A stretch of 64,000 nt of DNA from Thermocoleostomius sinensis A174 (GTDB lineage Bacteria; Cyanobacteriota; Cyanobacteriia; Elainellales; Elainellaceae). The position numbers and the translations under genes are program-made. The notes beneath the pieces are model-generated. The model was not told the DNA's origin, searched no databases, and was given only the letters and a program-made list of their open reading frames with translations. This document shows positions 18,184 to 26,822 of this stretch, in pieces (within the stretch, counting starts at the first letter, position 1; each line of letters opens with the position of its first letter). Where the stretch lies: the NCBI RefSeq assembly GCF_026802175.1, contig NZ_CP113797.1, positions 1,093,026 through 1,157,025 on the forward strand, written 5' to 3'.

Positions 18184-18233
18184 GGTAGCAGGATGAAGGA
18201 GCAGTTGGTCTGGCATCCCTTATCTGGTTCCAC

Positions 18234-20660
18234 CTATTCTTCTTCATCATAGGCATCAACCTCGTCATGGTCATTTTCGCCGTTCTCATCGTGTTCCTCG
18301 TCATCGGGAAGTAACGGCTCTTCTGGCTCATCTTCATCTGAAGCTTCGCTACCACCTCCCACCGCGACCAGATCAATTTGCTGGCGATAATAGTCCACGC
18401 TTTTCACCTGAACTTCCACTCGATCGCCCAACTTATATTGCTTGCGGTTTTTACGTCCCACTAGTTTCTGTTGGCGCGATCGATATTCATACCAATCATC
18501 TTTGAGAGAACTGACGTGCACAAGGCCTTCCACCAACAGTTCCTCAATTTCAACAAAGAAGCCGTAGGATTGCACCCCAGTAATCAACCCGTGAAAGATT
18601 TTACCTGTGTGCTGCTGCATAAATTCGGCTTTTTTCAGCCCTTCAATATCCGATTCGGCTTCTTGCGATAGTTTCTCTTGCTCAGTGAGATGCACCACCA
18701 CGGCAGCAAAATTCTCCTCCAGTTCTGCCTGAATATCGGTCGGCAACACGTTCCAATTAATTTGCCCATGGCACGAACTGCTGCGTAGGTTCACCCGATC
18801 TTTCGATCGCGTGGTGCGGCGATCGCGCCCATATTCAAAGATGGCATGGAGTACCCGATGCACTAACAAATCGGGATAGCGTCGAATTGGAGAGGTGAAA
18901 TGGGTATAGCCGTTTTCGATTGCCAGCCCAAAGTGCGGTCCGGGGGTAGTGCTATAAATGGCGGGCTTAAAGGTAGACAGCAGTAAATAGGTCAGCACTT
19001 TCTCCACCTTAGATTCAGCAAACTGGCTCACTAACCGTTGATAGTCGCGAGAATGCACCGCATCTTCCTGCTCTAGGTGAGCGTCAATGCCCATATTGCT
19101 AACCAGTTTGAGCAATTCTTGCACATCACTGGGATCGGGCGGACGATGCACTCGGTATATGGCTGGCACTTGCAACGCTACCAAATGAGATGCCACCAGT
19201 TGATTGGCTAGTAACATAAATTCCGTCACGATCGATCGGGCTGGCAAGAAAGACGACACCACCATCGCGCTCAATGCGCCTTCGTCATCGTATTGAAACT
19301 TGGCGGAAAGAAAGTTGCTCAGTTCGGGGTTGGCTTCATTGGGAAACAACTTTTCGGAGAGGTTGAGATCAAACGCGCCCCGCTGATGCCGTTGGGTGCG
19401 TACCGCTTGGCTGAGGGCAAACAACCGATCAAGCATCTCAAACACTGACTTGAATTCTTGCAACTCGTCTAAGCTTGGTAGAACGTAAGTGGATGCCGTT
19501 GCCTCTGGATCAACCGCGTTGTGCCGTTGCACGATTGCTTGGGCTTGCTGATAGTCGAGCCGATGATCGACTGAAATCACCGTGGGTTGAATCTCAAATT
19601 CCAGCACTTCGCCGTCAGCATTTAGCGTCACCAACACCGACACCGCCAGCCGATCGTGCCCCACTAACAGCGAGCAACATTTGTGCACAGGTTCTGGCAA
19701 CATCCGCAATACCCGGTCGCCCAGATAAATCGACGTGCCGCGTCGCCGTGCTTCAATATCTAAGTCCGAGTCCGGCTCGACATAATACGACACATCCGCG
19801 ATGTGAATGCCAACCCGCCAATTGCCAGATTTGGTCTGCTCAAGGGTGAGAGCATCATCGATCGCGGGGCCAGTTGCTGTGGGCGGGCCGTCAATTGTAA
19901 TGGTGGGCAGATGGCGCAGATCGACTCGTCCTTTAATGTCTGCTTTTCGTAACTTTGTTGGCAACTTTTTAGCCGCCGCCAGCACATCGTCAGGAAAGTC
20001 ACGCGGCAGATCATGTTTGCAGCGAACAATTTCAAATTCGGAGGCCGCCTCTGCATCACTGCCCAGAATTTGAGCGACACGCCCCAAGGGAGGATATTGT
20101 CCCAGTGGATAGCGCAGAATTTCCACATGCACTAGCTGATCAATCGCTTCGGCTAAATTAATGCCATTGGCTTTCAACTCCACTTCAAATAACAGCCGAT
20201 CATCCAGGGGCAGGGCCCGATAGTGTTCCTCGATCTGCTTGACCCGTGCTAGCACTGATGAATTAGCTCGATCGAGAATTAAGCGCACTTCGCCTTCAGG
20301 ACTACGCCGACGAGTACCTTCTTTCGTGACGCGAACCAACACCCGATCGCCATTCCAAGCCGTGTTCAAATGGCTTTCGCGAATGTAAATATCTTCTGCT
20401 CCTTCTACGTCCTGAATTGCAAAACAAAATCCCTTACTGGAACAACGCAGCCGCCCTTCTACTACGTCATCTTCAAAGACACGCCGATATTTACCCCGTT
20501 CCTTCACCAAAATACCAATGCGTTCTAGCGCATCCAAGGCAATTTGCAACTTGCGGAGACTGTTTTCGTCTTTGCAGTTGAGCTTTTTTTCTAACGCCTT
20601 GGGGGCAACCAGTTTATCATCCGTAAAGTTTGCTAACAGTTCAGCAATTGAAAATTCCAT
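18234..20660 (-). CDS. RNase II/RNase R family exoribonuclease with atypical catalytic loop
   Basis: The 808-residue protein is a 3'-5' exoribonuclease of the RNB family. An N-terminal winged-helix-like part and cold-shock domains (VVEGRLRCSSKGFCFAIQDV) precede the RNB domain, which includes RVGIHIADVSYYVEPDSDLD, RGTSIYLGDRVLRMLPE, HFTSPIRRYPDLLVHR. An S1 domain follows (GKIFHGLITGVQSYGFFVEI, GLVHVSSL), then a very acidic tail (DEDEPEEPLLPDDEE). The catalytic loop usually reads TIDxxxxxDxDDA; here it is TIDGPPTATGPAIDDALT (Asp257 to Asp268-Asp269), three residues longer and with Ala266 where the first Asp of DxDD should be. The start is ATG 20660; the frame extends to TTG 20678. The gene converges with the YkvA gene; the region on its 5' side carries a possible RNA gene. 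Confidence 0.9.
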   Translation of the reverse strand: MEFSIAELLANFTDDKLVAPKALEKKLNCKDENSLRKLQIALDALERIGILVKERGKYRRVFEDDVVEGRLRCSSKGFCFAIQDVEGAEDIYIRESHLNTAWNGDRVLVRVTKEGTRRRSPEGEVRLILDRANSSVLARVKQIEEHYRALPLDDRLLFEVELKANGINLAEAIDQLVHVEILRYPLGQYPPLGRVAQILGSDAEAASEFEIVRCKHDLPRDFPDDVLAAAKKLPTKLRKADIKGRVDLRHLPTITIDGPPTATGPAIDDALTLEQTKSGNWRVGIHIADVSYYVEPDSDLDIEARRRGTSIYLGDRVLRMLPEPVHKCCSLLVGHDRLAVSVLVTLNADGEVLEFEIQPTVISVDHRLDYQQAQAIVQRHNAVDPEATASTYVLPSLDELQEFKSVFEMLDRLFALSQAVRTQRHQRGAFDLNLSEKLFPNEANPELSNFLSAKFQYDDEGALSAMVVSSFLPARSIVTEFMLLANQLVASHLVALQVPAIYRVHRPPDPSDVQELLKLVSNMGIDAHLEQEDAVHSRDYQRLVSQFAESKVEKVLTYLLLSTFKPAIYSTTPGPHFGLAIENGYTHFTSPIRRYPDLLVHRVLHAIFEYGRDRRTTRSKDRVNLRSSSCHGQINWNVLPTDIQAELEENFAAVVVHLTEQEKLSQEAESDIEGLKKAEFMQQHTGKIFHGLITGVQSYGFFVEIEELLVEGLVHVSSLKDDWYEYRSRQQKLVGRKNRKQYKLGDRVEVQVKSVDYYRQQIDLVAVGGGSEASDEDEPEEPLLPDDEEHDENGENDHDEVDAYDEEE

Positions 20661-20689
20661 GTAGCGATCAATCCTCAAATGGGTTGGTT

Positions 20690-21020
20690 TAACTTCCTGA
20701 CTCTGCGATGAAACTGTAAGCCAATTGCAACTAGCTTGTGAGTTTCCAACGACTTTAGGGAGTTGAGTCCAACTTGACTAGGAGAACCACCTTACCCTGT
20801 GACAAGCGCCGCAGTGTCGTTTCTCAAGTAGAGACCGTATCCCCAAAGACTCTCCACATTCGCAATTGTCACTAGGGCAGTGGCTCCAAGCTTGGAGAAG
20901 TCAGACCAGCTAACCACGAAGTGACAACACGGCCAGAGGACAGTGGTAATGAACACCGACTTGAGTGAACGATGTTTGAAGGGTGTGCAAAATTCTCGCT
21001 CAATTTTGCACTTTCTTCAT
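20690..21020 (+). ncRNA. Possible small RNA gene ending in a terminator-like hairpin
   Basis: The 475-base gap between the RNase gene and phoU has no plausible protein frame. On the plus strand a perfect 10-bp stem GTGCAAAATT/AATTTTGCAC (20985-20994 and 21002-21011, loop CTCGCTC) is followed by a T-rich run (TTTCTTCATTTT), like an intrinsic terminator. Upstream, TTACCCTG (20792) can pair with CAGTGGTAA (20941) and GCCGCAGTGT with ACACGGC, suggesting an irregular long hairpin of about 158 bases. I cannot assign it to 6S, tmRNA, RNase P or SRP RNA. The hairpin could instead belong to the 3' end of the convergent-facing phoU transcript. Confidence 0.3.
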
Positions 21021-21025
21021 TTTAT
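20985..21025 (+). terminator. Hairpin with T-rich tail
   Basis: A perfect 10-bp inverted repeat with a seven-base loop is followed on the plus strand by CTTTCTTCATTTTATTC. On the minus strand it lies 125 bases after the phoU stop but has no T-run there. Confidence 0.55.
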
Positions 21026-21135
21026 TCAGACTTTCGTACGAAGGAACATGGATTTCGGAAGTATTTTTTGGAAAGAATTTTTTGAAGCAAATTTTTAGCG
21101 TGAATTTGGCGCAATCTTCGTAATTTTTCGCAATT

Positions 21136-21789
21136 CTATCGTTGCCCCGTGACAATATATGCAACCCGTTTGCCGATATTGGTGGCGTGATCGGCCATGC
21201 GTTCGAGATGGCGAATCACCAACACTAGCAGTACAAATGGTTCGATCGATCCTTGAATATCAGTTTGACGAGCCAACAGATTGTAAAGCGATTCATAATC
21301 CGAATCCACTGCATCGTCTTTCATCTTGATATCCAACCCTGATTCGGCATCCATATCTGACAGGGCCGCTAACCCCATTGCCAGCATTGCTCGGCAGCGA
21401 TCGAACATAATTTGCACACGTCCCATGCAGGGATGCACCGGATAGGCAAATAGTTTAACGGCAATTTCACCCAAATCTTCAGCATAATCGCCAATGCGCT
21501 CTAAATCTCGAATTAACTGCATCAGCGCACTGAGAAGGCGCAGATCTTGAGAAACAGGTGTCTGCAAGGCAATCAGACTGACACAATCTAGCTCAATTTG
21601 ACGATACAGCTGATCGATTTGCTTGTCTTGAAGCACAATTTGGTAAGCGGCTTCTAGATCTTGCTCGAATAATGCCTTACGGGCCAACCAGCAGGAATTT
21701 TCTACCAGAGCACCCATTCGTAAAACATCCCGTTGGACACGTCGCATCTGGCGTTCAAACTGAATCCGAATCGGTTTGGAGCTTTCCAA
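21136..21789 (-). CDS. phoU: Phosphate signalling complex protein PhoU
   Basis: PhoU links the PstSCAB phosphate transporter to the SphS/PhoR kinase and dampens the phosphate-starvation response. The 217 residues form two three-helix PhoU repeats; the metal-binding signatures RDLERIGDYAEDLGEIA (about residue 90) and IRHLERMADHATNIGKRVAY (C-terminus) are the expected pair of E/DxxxD motifs. The start codon is TTG, supported by AGGAG seven bases upstream, and there is no competing ATG before Met15. No pst genes or Pho-box-like repeats are visible nearby, so the gene is detached from the transporter operon, as is common in cyanobacteria. Confidence 0.95.
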   Translation of the reverse strand: MESSKPIRIQFERQMRRVQRDVLRMGALVENSCWLARKALFEQDLEAAYQIVLQDKQIDQLYRQIELDCVSLIALQTPVSQDLRLLSALMQLIRDLERIGDYAEDLGEIAVKLFAYPVHPCMGRVQIMFDRCRAMLAMGLAALSDMDAESGLDIKMKDDAVDSDYESLYNLLARQTDIQGSIEPFVLLVLVIRHLERMADHATNIGKRVAYIVTGQR

Positions 21790-21993
21790 GGGAGCACTCC
21801 TGAGCAGATTTCATCTAATGTTCACATCGAGTGTGGAGAGTACACAGCAAGCTGGCTTTCCAGTCCTCACCAAACTTCCTACCTATTTTATTCCCGCCGA
21901 CTAGTTGGTAAAGCTAGTAGGACTCTCAGATTAGCGAACTCTCGTTTCGACATGCAAGCCTCGATCGGGCGGTCGCAGAAATTTTATCCTTCT

Positions 21994-22011
21994 GTTACAT
22001 CATGTGACAAA
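21994..22011 (+). promoter_or_regulatory. HLR1-like element upstream of psaM (possible RpaB site)
   Basis: GTTACATC-AT-GTGACAAA matches the HLR1 consensus, two (G/T)TTACA(T/A)(T/A) units separated by two bases, with one mismatch in each half. HLR1 is the binding site of the response regulator RpaB at high-light-responsive and photosystem I promoters. It lies about 120 bases before the psaM start, a plausible activator position. No clear -10 box was identified, so this rests on the motif and the gene type. Confidence 0.45.
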
Positions 22012-22129
22012 TGGTTCCAGAGTGCAGTGATTTAGCCGACATTAAGGAACGTTGGCCTGTGTCTGCTCTTTTTTAGAGAGGAGATGCTAGCCGCTAAAAA
22101 ACGCACCTTGATATAGGAGTTTTCTAGCC

Positions 22130-22225
22130 ATGGATCTATCAAATACCCAAGTCTACATCGCGCTGGTCGTGGCGCTAATCCCCGCTGTCCTTGCCTTCCG
22201 CTTATCGACTGAACTGTACAAGTAG
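22130..22225 (+). CDS. psaM: Photosystem I reaction centre subunit XII
   Basis: The 31-residue product MDLSNTQVYIALVVALIPAV and the ending LAFRLSTELYK are the PsaM pattern, a single transmembrane helix at the trimer-facing side of cyanobacterial photosystem I next to PsaB and PsaI. The length is exactly that of known PsaM. AGGAG at 22115-22119 precedes the ATG by ten bases. The gene is monocistronic: phoU is divergent and the next gene is 350 bases away. An HLR1-like element upstream suggests RpaB control. Confidence 0.96.
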   Translation: MDLSNTQVYIALVVALIPAVLAFRLSTELYK

Positions 22226-22228
22226 CCG

Positions 22229-22310
22229 CAAGGAATGAAGGATGAGGGATAAAGGATGGGTAGAACAAGATCTGACTGTATCCCCTTCCCCCTTCATCCT
22301 TTCTTTTTCG
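22229..22310. repeat. Degenerate GGATGAAG repeat / imperfect hairpin after psaM
   Basis: GAAGGATGAGGGATAAAGGA on the left can fold imperfectly on CCCCCTTCATCCTTTC on the right, followed by TTTTTCGC. It may serve as the psaM terminator. Confidence 0.45.
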
Positions 22311-22412
22311 CTTGCTAGTTTTGTCGAGAGGGACTATTCTTGAGGCGGTTTTTCAATTCGCTATTTTGTTTCTCTAGAAAATTTTGTTGAAATTGGGTAT
22401 GCTTCAGTGGTA

Positions 22413-22440
22413 GCTCTCTGTGATAAAGAGAGCCTTGTTT
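22413..22440 (+). terminator. Terminator-like hairpin
   Basis: GCTCTCT and AGAGAGC form a perfect seven-base stem with loop GTGATAA, followed by CTTGTTT. It lies between psaM and the slr1601-like gene; no other feature is seen in that 354-base spacer beyond the degenerate repeat. Confidence 0.5.
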
Positions 22441-22579
22441 AGCATTTGAATTTTCCCAAGGGCAACTGGGGCCTTTGGCATGAAAGGCTACATTGAACTA
22501 GTCCAAGCTGAAGTGGCTGACCTACTCAATGATTCACTGATTCTCGCTATACCGCCGTTTATTCCGCAGGTGTCTTGAC

Positions 22580-23062
22580 ATGAGCGCACAACCCTCTCGC
22601 CGCCTTTCATCTCCGTCTCAAGCTTCGCGGCAGCCTTCCGATCGGGCAGTGGCTCGTGTGCGCCGACGATCGCCCCGCCAGTCTTATCAAGCCACCGCGA
22701 TTGAGGTTTCTGCCCGCTTGGGTGTGAATGTCTTACTTGGAATCATTGCAGTTTCTACCCTAGTGAAGCTAGTGCCATACAATCTATCGCAACAGCAGCA
22801 GTTAGAGGAAGCACGGTCAGAGGTGGCGAAACTAGACAAGCGGGTTGATGAACTGCGAGCAGAATTCGATCGGCATTTTGATCCCCAGCAGTCGATGCAT
22901 GTCATGCAAGAGCAAAGCGCCCGGATGAATCCTAATCAACGACAAATCATCTGGTTAGCACCCAGTGCTACCACGGCTCAGCAGCCAGAACGCTCCCCAT
23001 CCGAAAAGACAATGACGCCGATCGAAGGGAGCCAACAGCAAGCATTTTGGTTGAAGCGATAG
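22580..23062 (+). CDS. slr1601-like putative cell-division protein (FtsB/DivIC-like layout)
   Basis: The 160-residue protein has a basic disordered N-terminus (VARVRRRSPRQSYQATAIEV), one transmembrane helix (LGVNVLLGIIAVSTLVKLVP, about residues 49-68), then a coiled coil (QQQQLEEARSEVAKLDKRVD, ELRAEFDRHF), the conserved cyanobacterial motif ARMNPNQRQIIWL and a low-complexity tail. The order short cytosolic end, helix, coiled coil matches FtsB/DivIC-type septum proteins, and the motif places it in the slr1601 family, which has been proposed as a cell division protein. That role is inferred from layout and family naming, not from a motif with a known activity. It stands alone downstream of psaM. 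Confidence 0.7.
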   Translation: MSAQPSRRLSSPSQASRQPSDRAVARVRRRSPRQSYQATAIEVSARLGVNVLLGIIAVSTLVKLVPYNLSQQQQLEEARSEVAKLDKRVDELRAEFDRHFDPQQSMHVMQEQSARMNPNQRQIIWLAPSATTAQQPERSPSEKTMTPIEGSQQQAFWLKR

Positions 23063-23065
23063 AAA

Positions 23066-23110
23066 TGGGGTTAGGGAGTAGGGATTGGGTAATTGGGAAT
23101 GAATAATTGA
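23066..23110. repeat. Short heptamer-type repeat (STRR-like)
   Basis: The plus strand reads GGGGTTAGGGAGTAGGGATT then GGGTAATTGGGAATGAA, a run of GGGATTN/GGGAGTN heptamers just after the slr1601-like gene. Confidence 0.7.
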
Positions 23111-23259
23111 GATGTTGGAATGATAGGTGTAGCGCGGAAAGTTAGGTTCGATCGAACGGCTGAAACCTAGCAGCCGCTCTTTTACTGTAAAAGCAAACGA
23201 CTCATTCATGCATGGTTTATATTTTAGCCTTCATCCCCTCTACCCTTTCTCGTCAGCCT

Positions 23260-24285
23260 TTAGTACCGAATTCTGGGATCAACATAGGCATTTAAAATGT
23301 CAATTAGGATGCTGGACAGAACGACAATGACTGACAGAAACACCATAATTCCTTGAACGACGGGATAGTCGCGCTGGGAAATGGCTACATAAAGGCGGTT
23401 GGCTAGCCCTGGCCAAGAAAAGGTGACTTCGGTGAGAAGTGCGCCGCTGAGCAGGGATGCGATCGTTAATCCCAAAATGGTGATCACTGGGATCAACGCA
23501 TTTTTGAGAGCATGAGCCAGCACAATGCGCCGTTCTGGAATGCCCCGGGCCCGTGCCGCTTCTACATAGTCTGATTTGAGCGTTTGTTTGAGGTTGACTC
23601 GTACAATTCGCTCAAAAATACCGCTAATCAGTAGCCCCAAGGTGAGACTGGGCAAGGTGAGGTAGTAGAGACTGGTGACAAACTGGTTGAGGCTGCCGCT
23701 CAGTAAACTATCGATGACATATAATCCTGTTGGACCTTGCGGAGCTTGTAGGGAAATGGGAAAGCGCGTGCCGATCGGAAACCAGTTGAGTTGCACTGCA
23801 AAGATCAATTGCAGAATCATGCCAAACCAATACATCGGTACGGCATAGGTAACAATGCCAAACAAACGACCGCCGACATCTAAGCTTGTATTTGGTTTAG
23901 AGGCAGCCAGCACGCCTACCGAAATGCCTACCCCTACAGCTACAATGGCGCTGAAAATAGCCAACTCTACAGTGGCGGGGAAGTGATTGCCAATAATTTG
24001 CCACACGGTTTGCCCCTGCGTGGCGATCGAAGTTCCCAGATCCAATCGCAGCAAATTGCCCAAGTACCGAAAATATTGCACAATCAGCGGCGCATCTAAG
24101 CCCAATCGTTCCCGCAAGACTTGTTTGGCAGCCTCCGGCGCACGGGGGCCCAACAGTGCATCGATCGGATCACCGGGGGTCGCTCGCATCAGCAAGAAGA
24201 TCAGCGTCGTGATCACCCAGATCATCAATGGAGCCAGCAGCAAGCGCGAAAGCACATAGTAGCGAAGGGCGGTAGAACGGGACAT
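23260..24285 (-). CDS. Peptide/nickel-type ABC transporter permease (DppB-like)
   Basis: The 341-residue protein is an integral membrane permease of the oligo/dipeptide (DppB/OppB) class. RATPGDPIDALLGPRAPEAA near the N-terminus is the family signature, and VEAARARGIPERRIVLAHAL (about residues 240-260) is the EAA loop that contacts the ATPase. About six transmembrane helices follow the usual order. It lies 41 bases downstream of the substrate-binding protein gene on the same strand, so they form an operon. No DppC-type permease and no ATPases are next to it; cyanobacteria often keep these genes scattered. Confidence 0.92.
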   Translation of the reverse strand: MSRSTALRYYVLSRLLLAPLMIWVITTLIFLLMRATPGDPIDALLGPRAPEAAKQVLRERLGLDAPLIVQYFRYLGNLLRLDLGTSIATQGQTVWQIIGNHFPATVELAIFSAIVAVGVGISVGVLAASKPNTSLDVGGRLFGIVTYAVPMYWFGMILQLIFAVQLNWFPIGTRFPISLQAPQGPTGLYVIDSLLSGSLNQFVTSLYYLTLPSLTLGLLISGIFERIVRVNLKQTLKSDYVEAARARGIPERRIVLAHALKNALIPVITILGLTIASLLSGALLTEVTFSWPGLANRLYVAISQRDYPVVQGIMVFLSVIVVLSSILIDILNAYVDPRIRY

Positions 24286-24290
24286 GGAGG

Positions 24291-24317
24291 TTGGGAGTTA
24301 GGGGTTAGGATTGGGGT
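24291..24317. repeat. Short heptamer-type repeat (STRR-like)
   Basis: TTGGGAGTTAGGGGTTAGGA then TTGGGGT fills the short gap between the binding-protein gene and the permease gene. Confidence 0.7.
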
Positions 24318-24326
24318 GAAAATACA

Positions 24327-26000
24327 TCAGGCTGGCTGTTTCTCAATTTGCCAGAGCAAGAATTGCTGCGTTGGCTGAATTTCTACGCCCTCTAGCCCTT
24401 GTCTGGCAAAGACGTAATCTTTATTCTGCCAGAGCGGAATATACGGCACATCTTTGGCCGTTAGCGCTTGCAGTTCCGCGAATAGGGCTTCTCGCTTGGT
24501 TTCGTCTTGTTCGGCAATTTGCTGTTTCACAAGTTGGTTGGCTTGTTCGCTGTAGTAGAACGAACCACCTGCTTGGGTTTGTCCCGCTTCACAACCGGTC
24601 TCTACCGATCCCTGATCGCACGACAAGAAGGGTGTGATGAACGTGTCGGCGTCATAGTAGTCGGGATACCAATCCAACAACACGGTGGGATAGGTTCCCT
24701 TGTCCAGGTTGTCAAAAATCGTGGCAGATTCAGTCGTGTTAATTTCTACATTCACCAAACCGGGCAGCTTCTGTTCGATCGATGCCTTGAGCGTCGAGGC
24801 CACTAAGCTACGAGCCGTTGAGGTAGACGAGTGCCAAATTTCCAGCGTCAGTGGATTCGCTTCCGAGAAACCAGCTTCCGTTAACAGTGCTCTGGCTTTG
24901 TCAGCATTGCCGTCCCCGTATTCGGTTTCAAACACGGGTTTATAGGTGGGGAAGGTATTGGGCAAGAGGCTGTAGAGTGGTTCGGCTTGACCTTGGAACA
25001 CCCGATCGACTATTAACTTGCGATCGATCAGGGCCGCAATCGCCTGTCGCACTCGCACATCATCCAGTGGTTCGCTTCTTTGATTCAGCACCAAATAGTT
25101 GATGGTATTGGTTCCGGCTTCAATCACCTGCCAACCACCTTGATCGGCCTCACTCACTAGCGATCGAATCTGATCTGGGTCAAGGGTTTGATAGGCCACA
25201 TCCAGCCCACCCGTTTTGAAGGTGTTGAACAGGTTAGCCGAACTGCTGATTACCTGAATATCAATGCCTTGATTCGCAGGTTGTTCGCCCCAGTAATTTT
25301 CGTTGACATCCAGCTTGATAGCGTCGGTACTGAAGGACGCCAGCTTATAGGGACCTGTGCCAATGAAAGTATCCGGTCTGAACTGACCTGCGCCCACTTC
25401 ATAAGAACTCGGGGGTACCGGGGTAACGCCTGAGAACGCTAACAGTGACGGAAAAGCAGCAAACGGTTGCTTCAATGTAATGGTTAGCTCATACTCACCC
25501 GTCACTTCTACCGATTCAATTTGATCGGCCAGTAAGAACGCGGGACGACCACCGTTTTCCATAAACCGCTGCATGGAAAAAGCCATGGCTTCTGCATTAA
25601 AGGGGGTTCCATCATGGAAAGTGACGCCTTCTCGCAACGGAATCGTGTAGGTTAAGCCATCATCGCTAACGTCAGGCAATTCGGTGGCTAGTTGCGGCAC
25701 AAGCTCCGTTGTACCTGGCTCATAGGTATATAACCGATCGCCCAAGTTATAGAGCAAGATTCCTGGAAAAATCTCATAAACATCCGCCGGATCGAGGGTT
25801 TCCGCCTTCAGCGTTGTGCCGATCGTCACCCGCCCACTATTCGCCGCTGTATTGCTGCTATTTGTACTTGAGCTTGGTTGATCCGAAGCCGTGCCACAAC
25901 TGACAACCAAAATCAAACAGAGACTGAACAAACTCAAGAACTTTAGTATCGATCGCCGCGATCGATACACCGCCCTAGTCCACACCAAAAACCCGTTCAT
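24327..26000 (-). CDS. Extracellular solute-binding lipoprotein (SBP_bac_5, peptide type)
   Basis: The protein is a family-5 periplasmic binding protein for peptides or similar ligands. The N-terminal helix FLSLFSLCLILVVSCGTASD ends in a lipobox (VVSC), so Cys35 would be lipidated and the protein anchored in the plasma membrane facing the periplasm. Family signatures include ETLDPADVYEIFPGILLYNL, LREGVTFHDGTPFNAEA and PDVSDDGLTYTIPL. The length of 557 residues is normal. A Ser/Asn/Thr-rich linker (SSSTNSSNTAANSG) follows the lipid site. It is the first gene of an operon with the permease. The ligand cannot be told from sequence. Confidence 0.92.
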   Translation of the reverse strand: MNGFLVWTRAVYRSRRSILKFLSLFSLCLILVVSCGTASDQPSSSTNSSNTAANSGRVTIGTTLKAETLDPADVYEIFPGILLYNLGDRLYTYEPGTTELVPQLATELPDVSDDGLTYTIPLREGVTFHDGTPFNAEAMAFSMQRFMENGGRPAFLLADQIESVEVTGEYELTITLKQPFAAFPSLLAFSGVTPVPPSSYEVGAGQFRPDTFIGTGPYKLASFSTDAIKLDVNENYWGEQPANQGIDIQVISSSANLFNTFKTGGLDVAYQTLDPDQIRSLVSEADQGGWQVIEAGTNTINYLVLNQRSEPLDDVRVRQAIAALIDRKLIVDRVFQGQAEPLYSLLPNTFPTYKPVFETEYGDGNADKARALLTEAGFSEANPLTLEIWHSSTSTARSLVASTLKASIEQKLPGLVNVEINTTESATIFDNLDKGTYPTVLLDWYPDYYDADTFITPFLSCDQGSVETGCEAGQTQAGGSFYYSEQANQLVKQQIAEQDETKREALFAELQALTAKDVPYIPLWQNKDYVFARQGLEGVEIQPTQQFLLWQIEKQPA

Positions 26001-26141
26001 AAAATTGGCCCACCTGACATTCTAAGTTGAGTGTAACTGCCGCTAGTCAGTGACACGTTGTGAGTATCAACCACCGACCATCAAGCTGATCTGCGATGAT
26101 AACTCAGAAATTTATACACTGCTATGCTCAATAACTCAATA

Positions 26142-26187
26142 TTGGGAGTTGGGGAATAGGGAATGGGGAGTCGGGAATGGAGAATAG
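26142..26187. repeat. Short heptamer-type repeat (STRR-like)
   Basis: The plus strand reads TTGGGAGTTGGGGAATAGGG then AATGGGGAGTCGGGAATGGA, at least six GGGAATN/GGGAGTN heptamers, between the binding-protein and VOC genes. Confidence 0.75.
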
Positions 26188-26224
26188 CGGAAAGTGATTA
26201 TCCCTTGACAATTCTTTGCCACAA

Positions 26225-26638
26225 CTAGGGCACGATCGGCATGTGTACCAGTTCCAGCTTGATGCCGTCTGGGTCAGTAAAGAACACGGCATAGTAGCCG
26301 GGCGCGTACTGGTTATATTCGGCAGGCGGGTCGAGGATGGTGGCTCCAAGTTGCACTAACAGTTGATAAAGCTGATCGACCTGTTCACGACTGTCGGCGT
26401 TGAAGCCAATGTGATGTAAGCCGGGTGAATAGCGATCGTGGATAGGATTAGTGCAATCAGGTTTAGCAGAACTGATGAGAATTGCCCCAGCCGTTTCCAA
26501 CCACCACATCGTATAGGTTTCGGTGCGTTCTACAGGTTGATAGCCCATAAATTGCAAAATGGTATTGTAGAACGGCTCAGACCGATCGCGATCGCTTACG
26601 GTTAAAGATAAATGGTTCAAGCTGCCCAAGCTGGCCAT
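26225..26638 (-). CDS. VOC family protein (glyoxalase/bleomycin resistance fold)
   Basis: The 137-residue protein is a single-chain vicinal-oxygen-chelate protein made of two beta-alpha-beta-beta-beta modules. The N-terminal LGSLNHLSLTVSDRDRSEPF holds a putative metal His, LHHIGFNADSREQVDQLYQL begins the second module with another, and FFTDPDGIKLELVH supplies the C-terminal Glu. Family members include glyoxalase I, dioxygenases and resistance proteins; the reaction here is unknown. The protein is soluble. AGAGG lies about nine bases before the ATG. It is divergent from the phosphoribosyltransferase gene. Confidence 0.88.
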   Translation of the reverse strand: MASLGSLNHLSLTVSDRDRSEPFYNTILQFMGYQPVERTETYTMWWLETAGAILISSAKPDCTNPIHDRYSPGLHHIGFNADSREQVDQLYQLLVQLGATILDPPAEYNQYAPGYYAVFFTDPDGIKLELVHMPIVP

Positions 26639-26822
26639 AGATAGCTACCTCTTGCTTTGTGACCCTACCCTATTACCCTATGCCAAATCTTGTTTCAGTT
26701 CATCTGTACTAATTTGATGACGGGTTATCTTTATTTCTTCAAACTAGACGGTATAGACAGTACAAGCAGAGGGGCAAGCAGTTGTATGATGCTTTTCAAG
26801 CTTGCGATCGGTGAAACCAACT

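Noticed and set aside
23260-26000. Incomplete peptide ABC transporter interpreted as a broken operon
   Set aside because: Cyanobacteria commonly keep DppB, DppC, ATPase and binding-protein genes apart, and both genes are intact.
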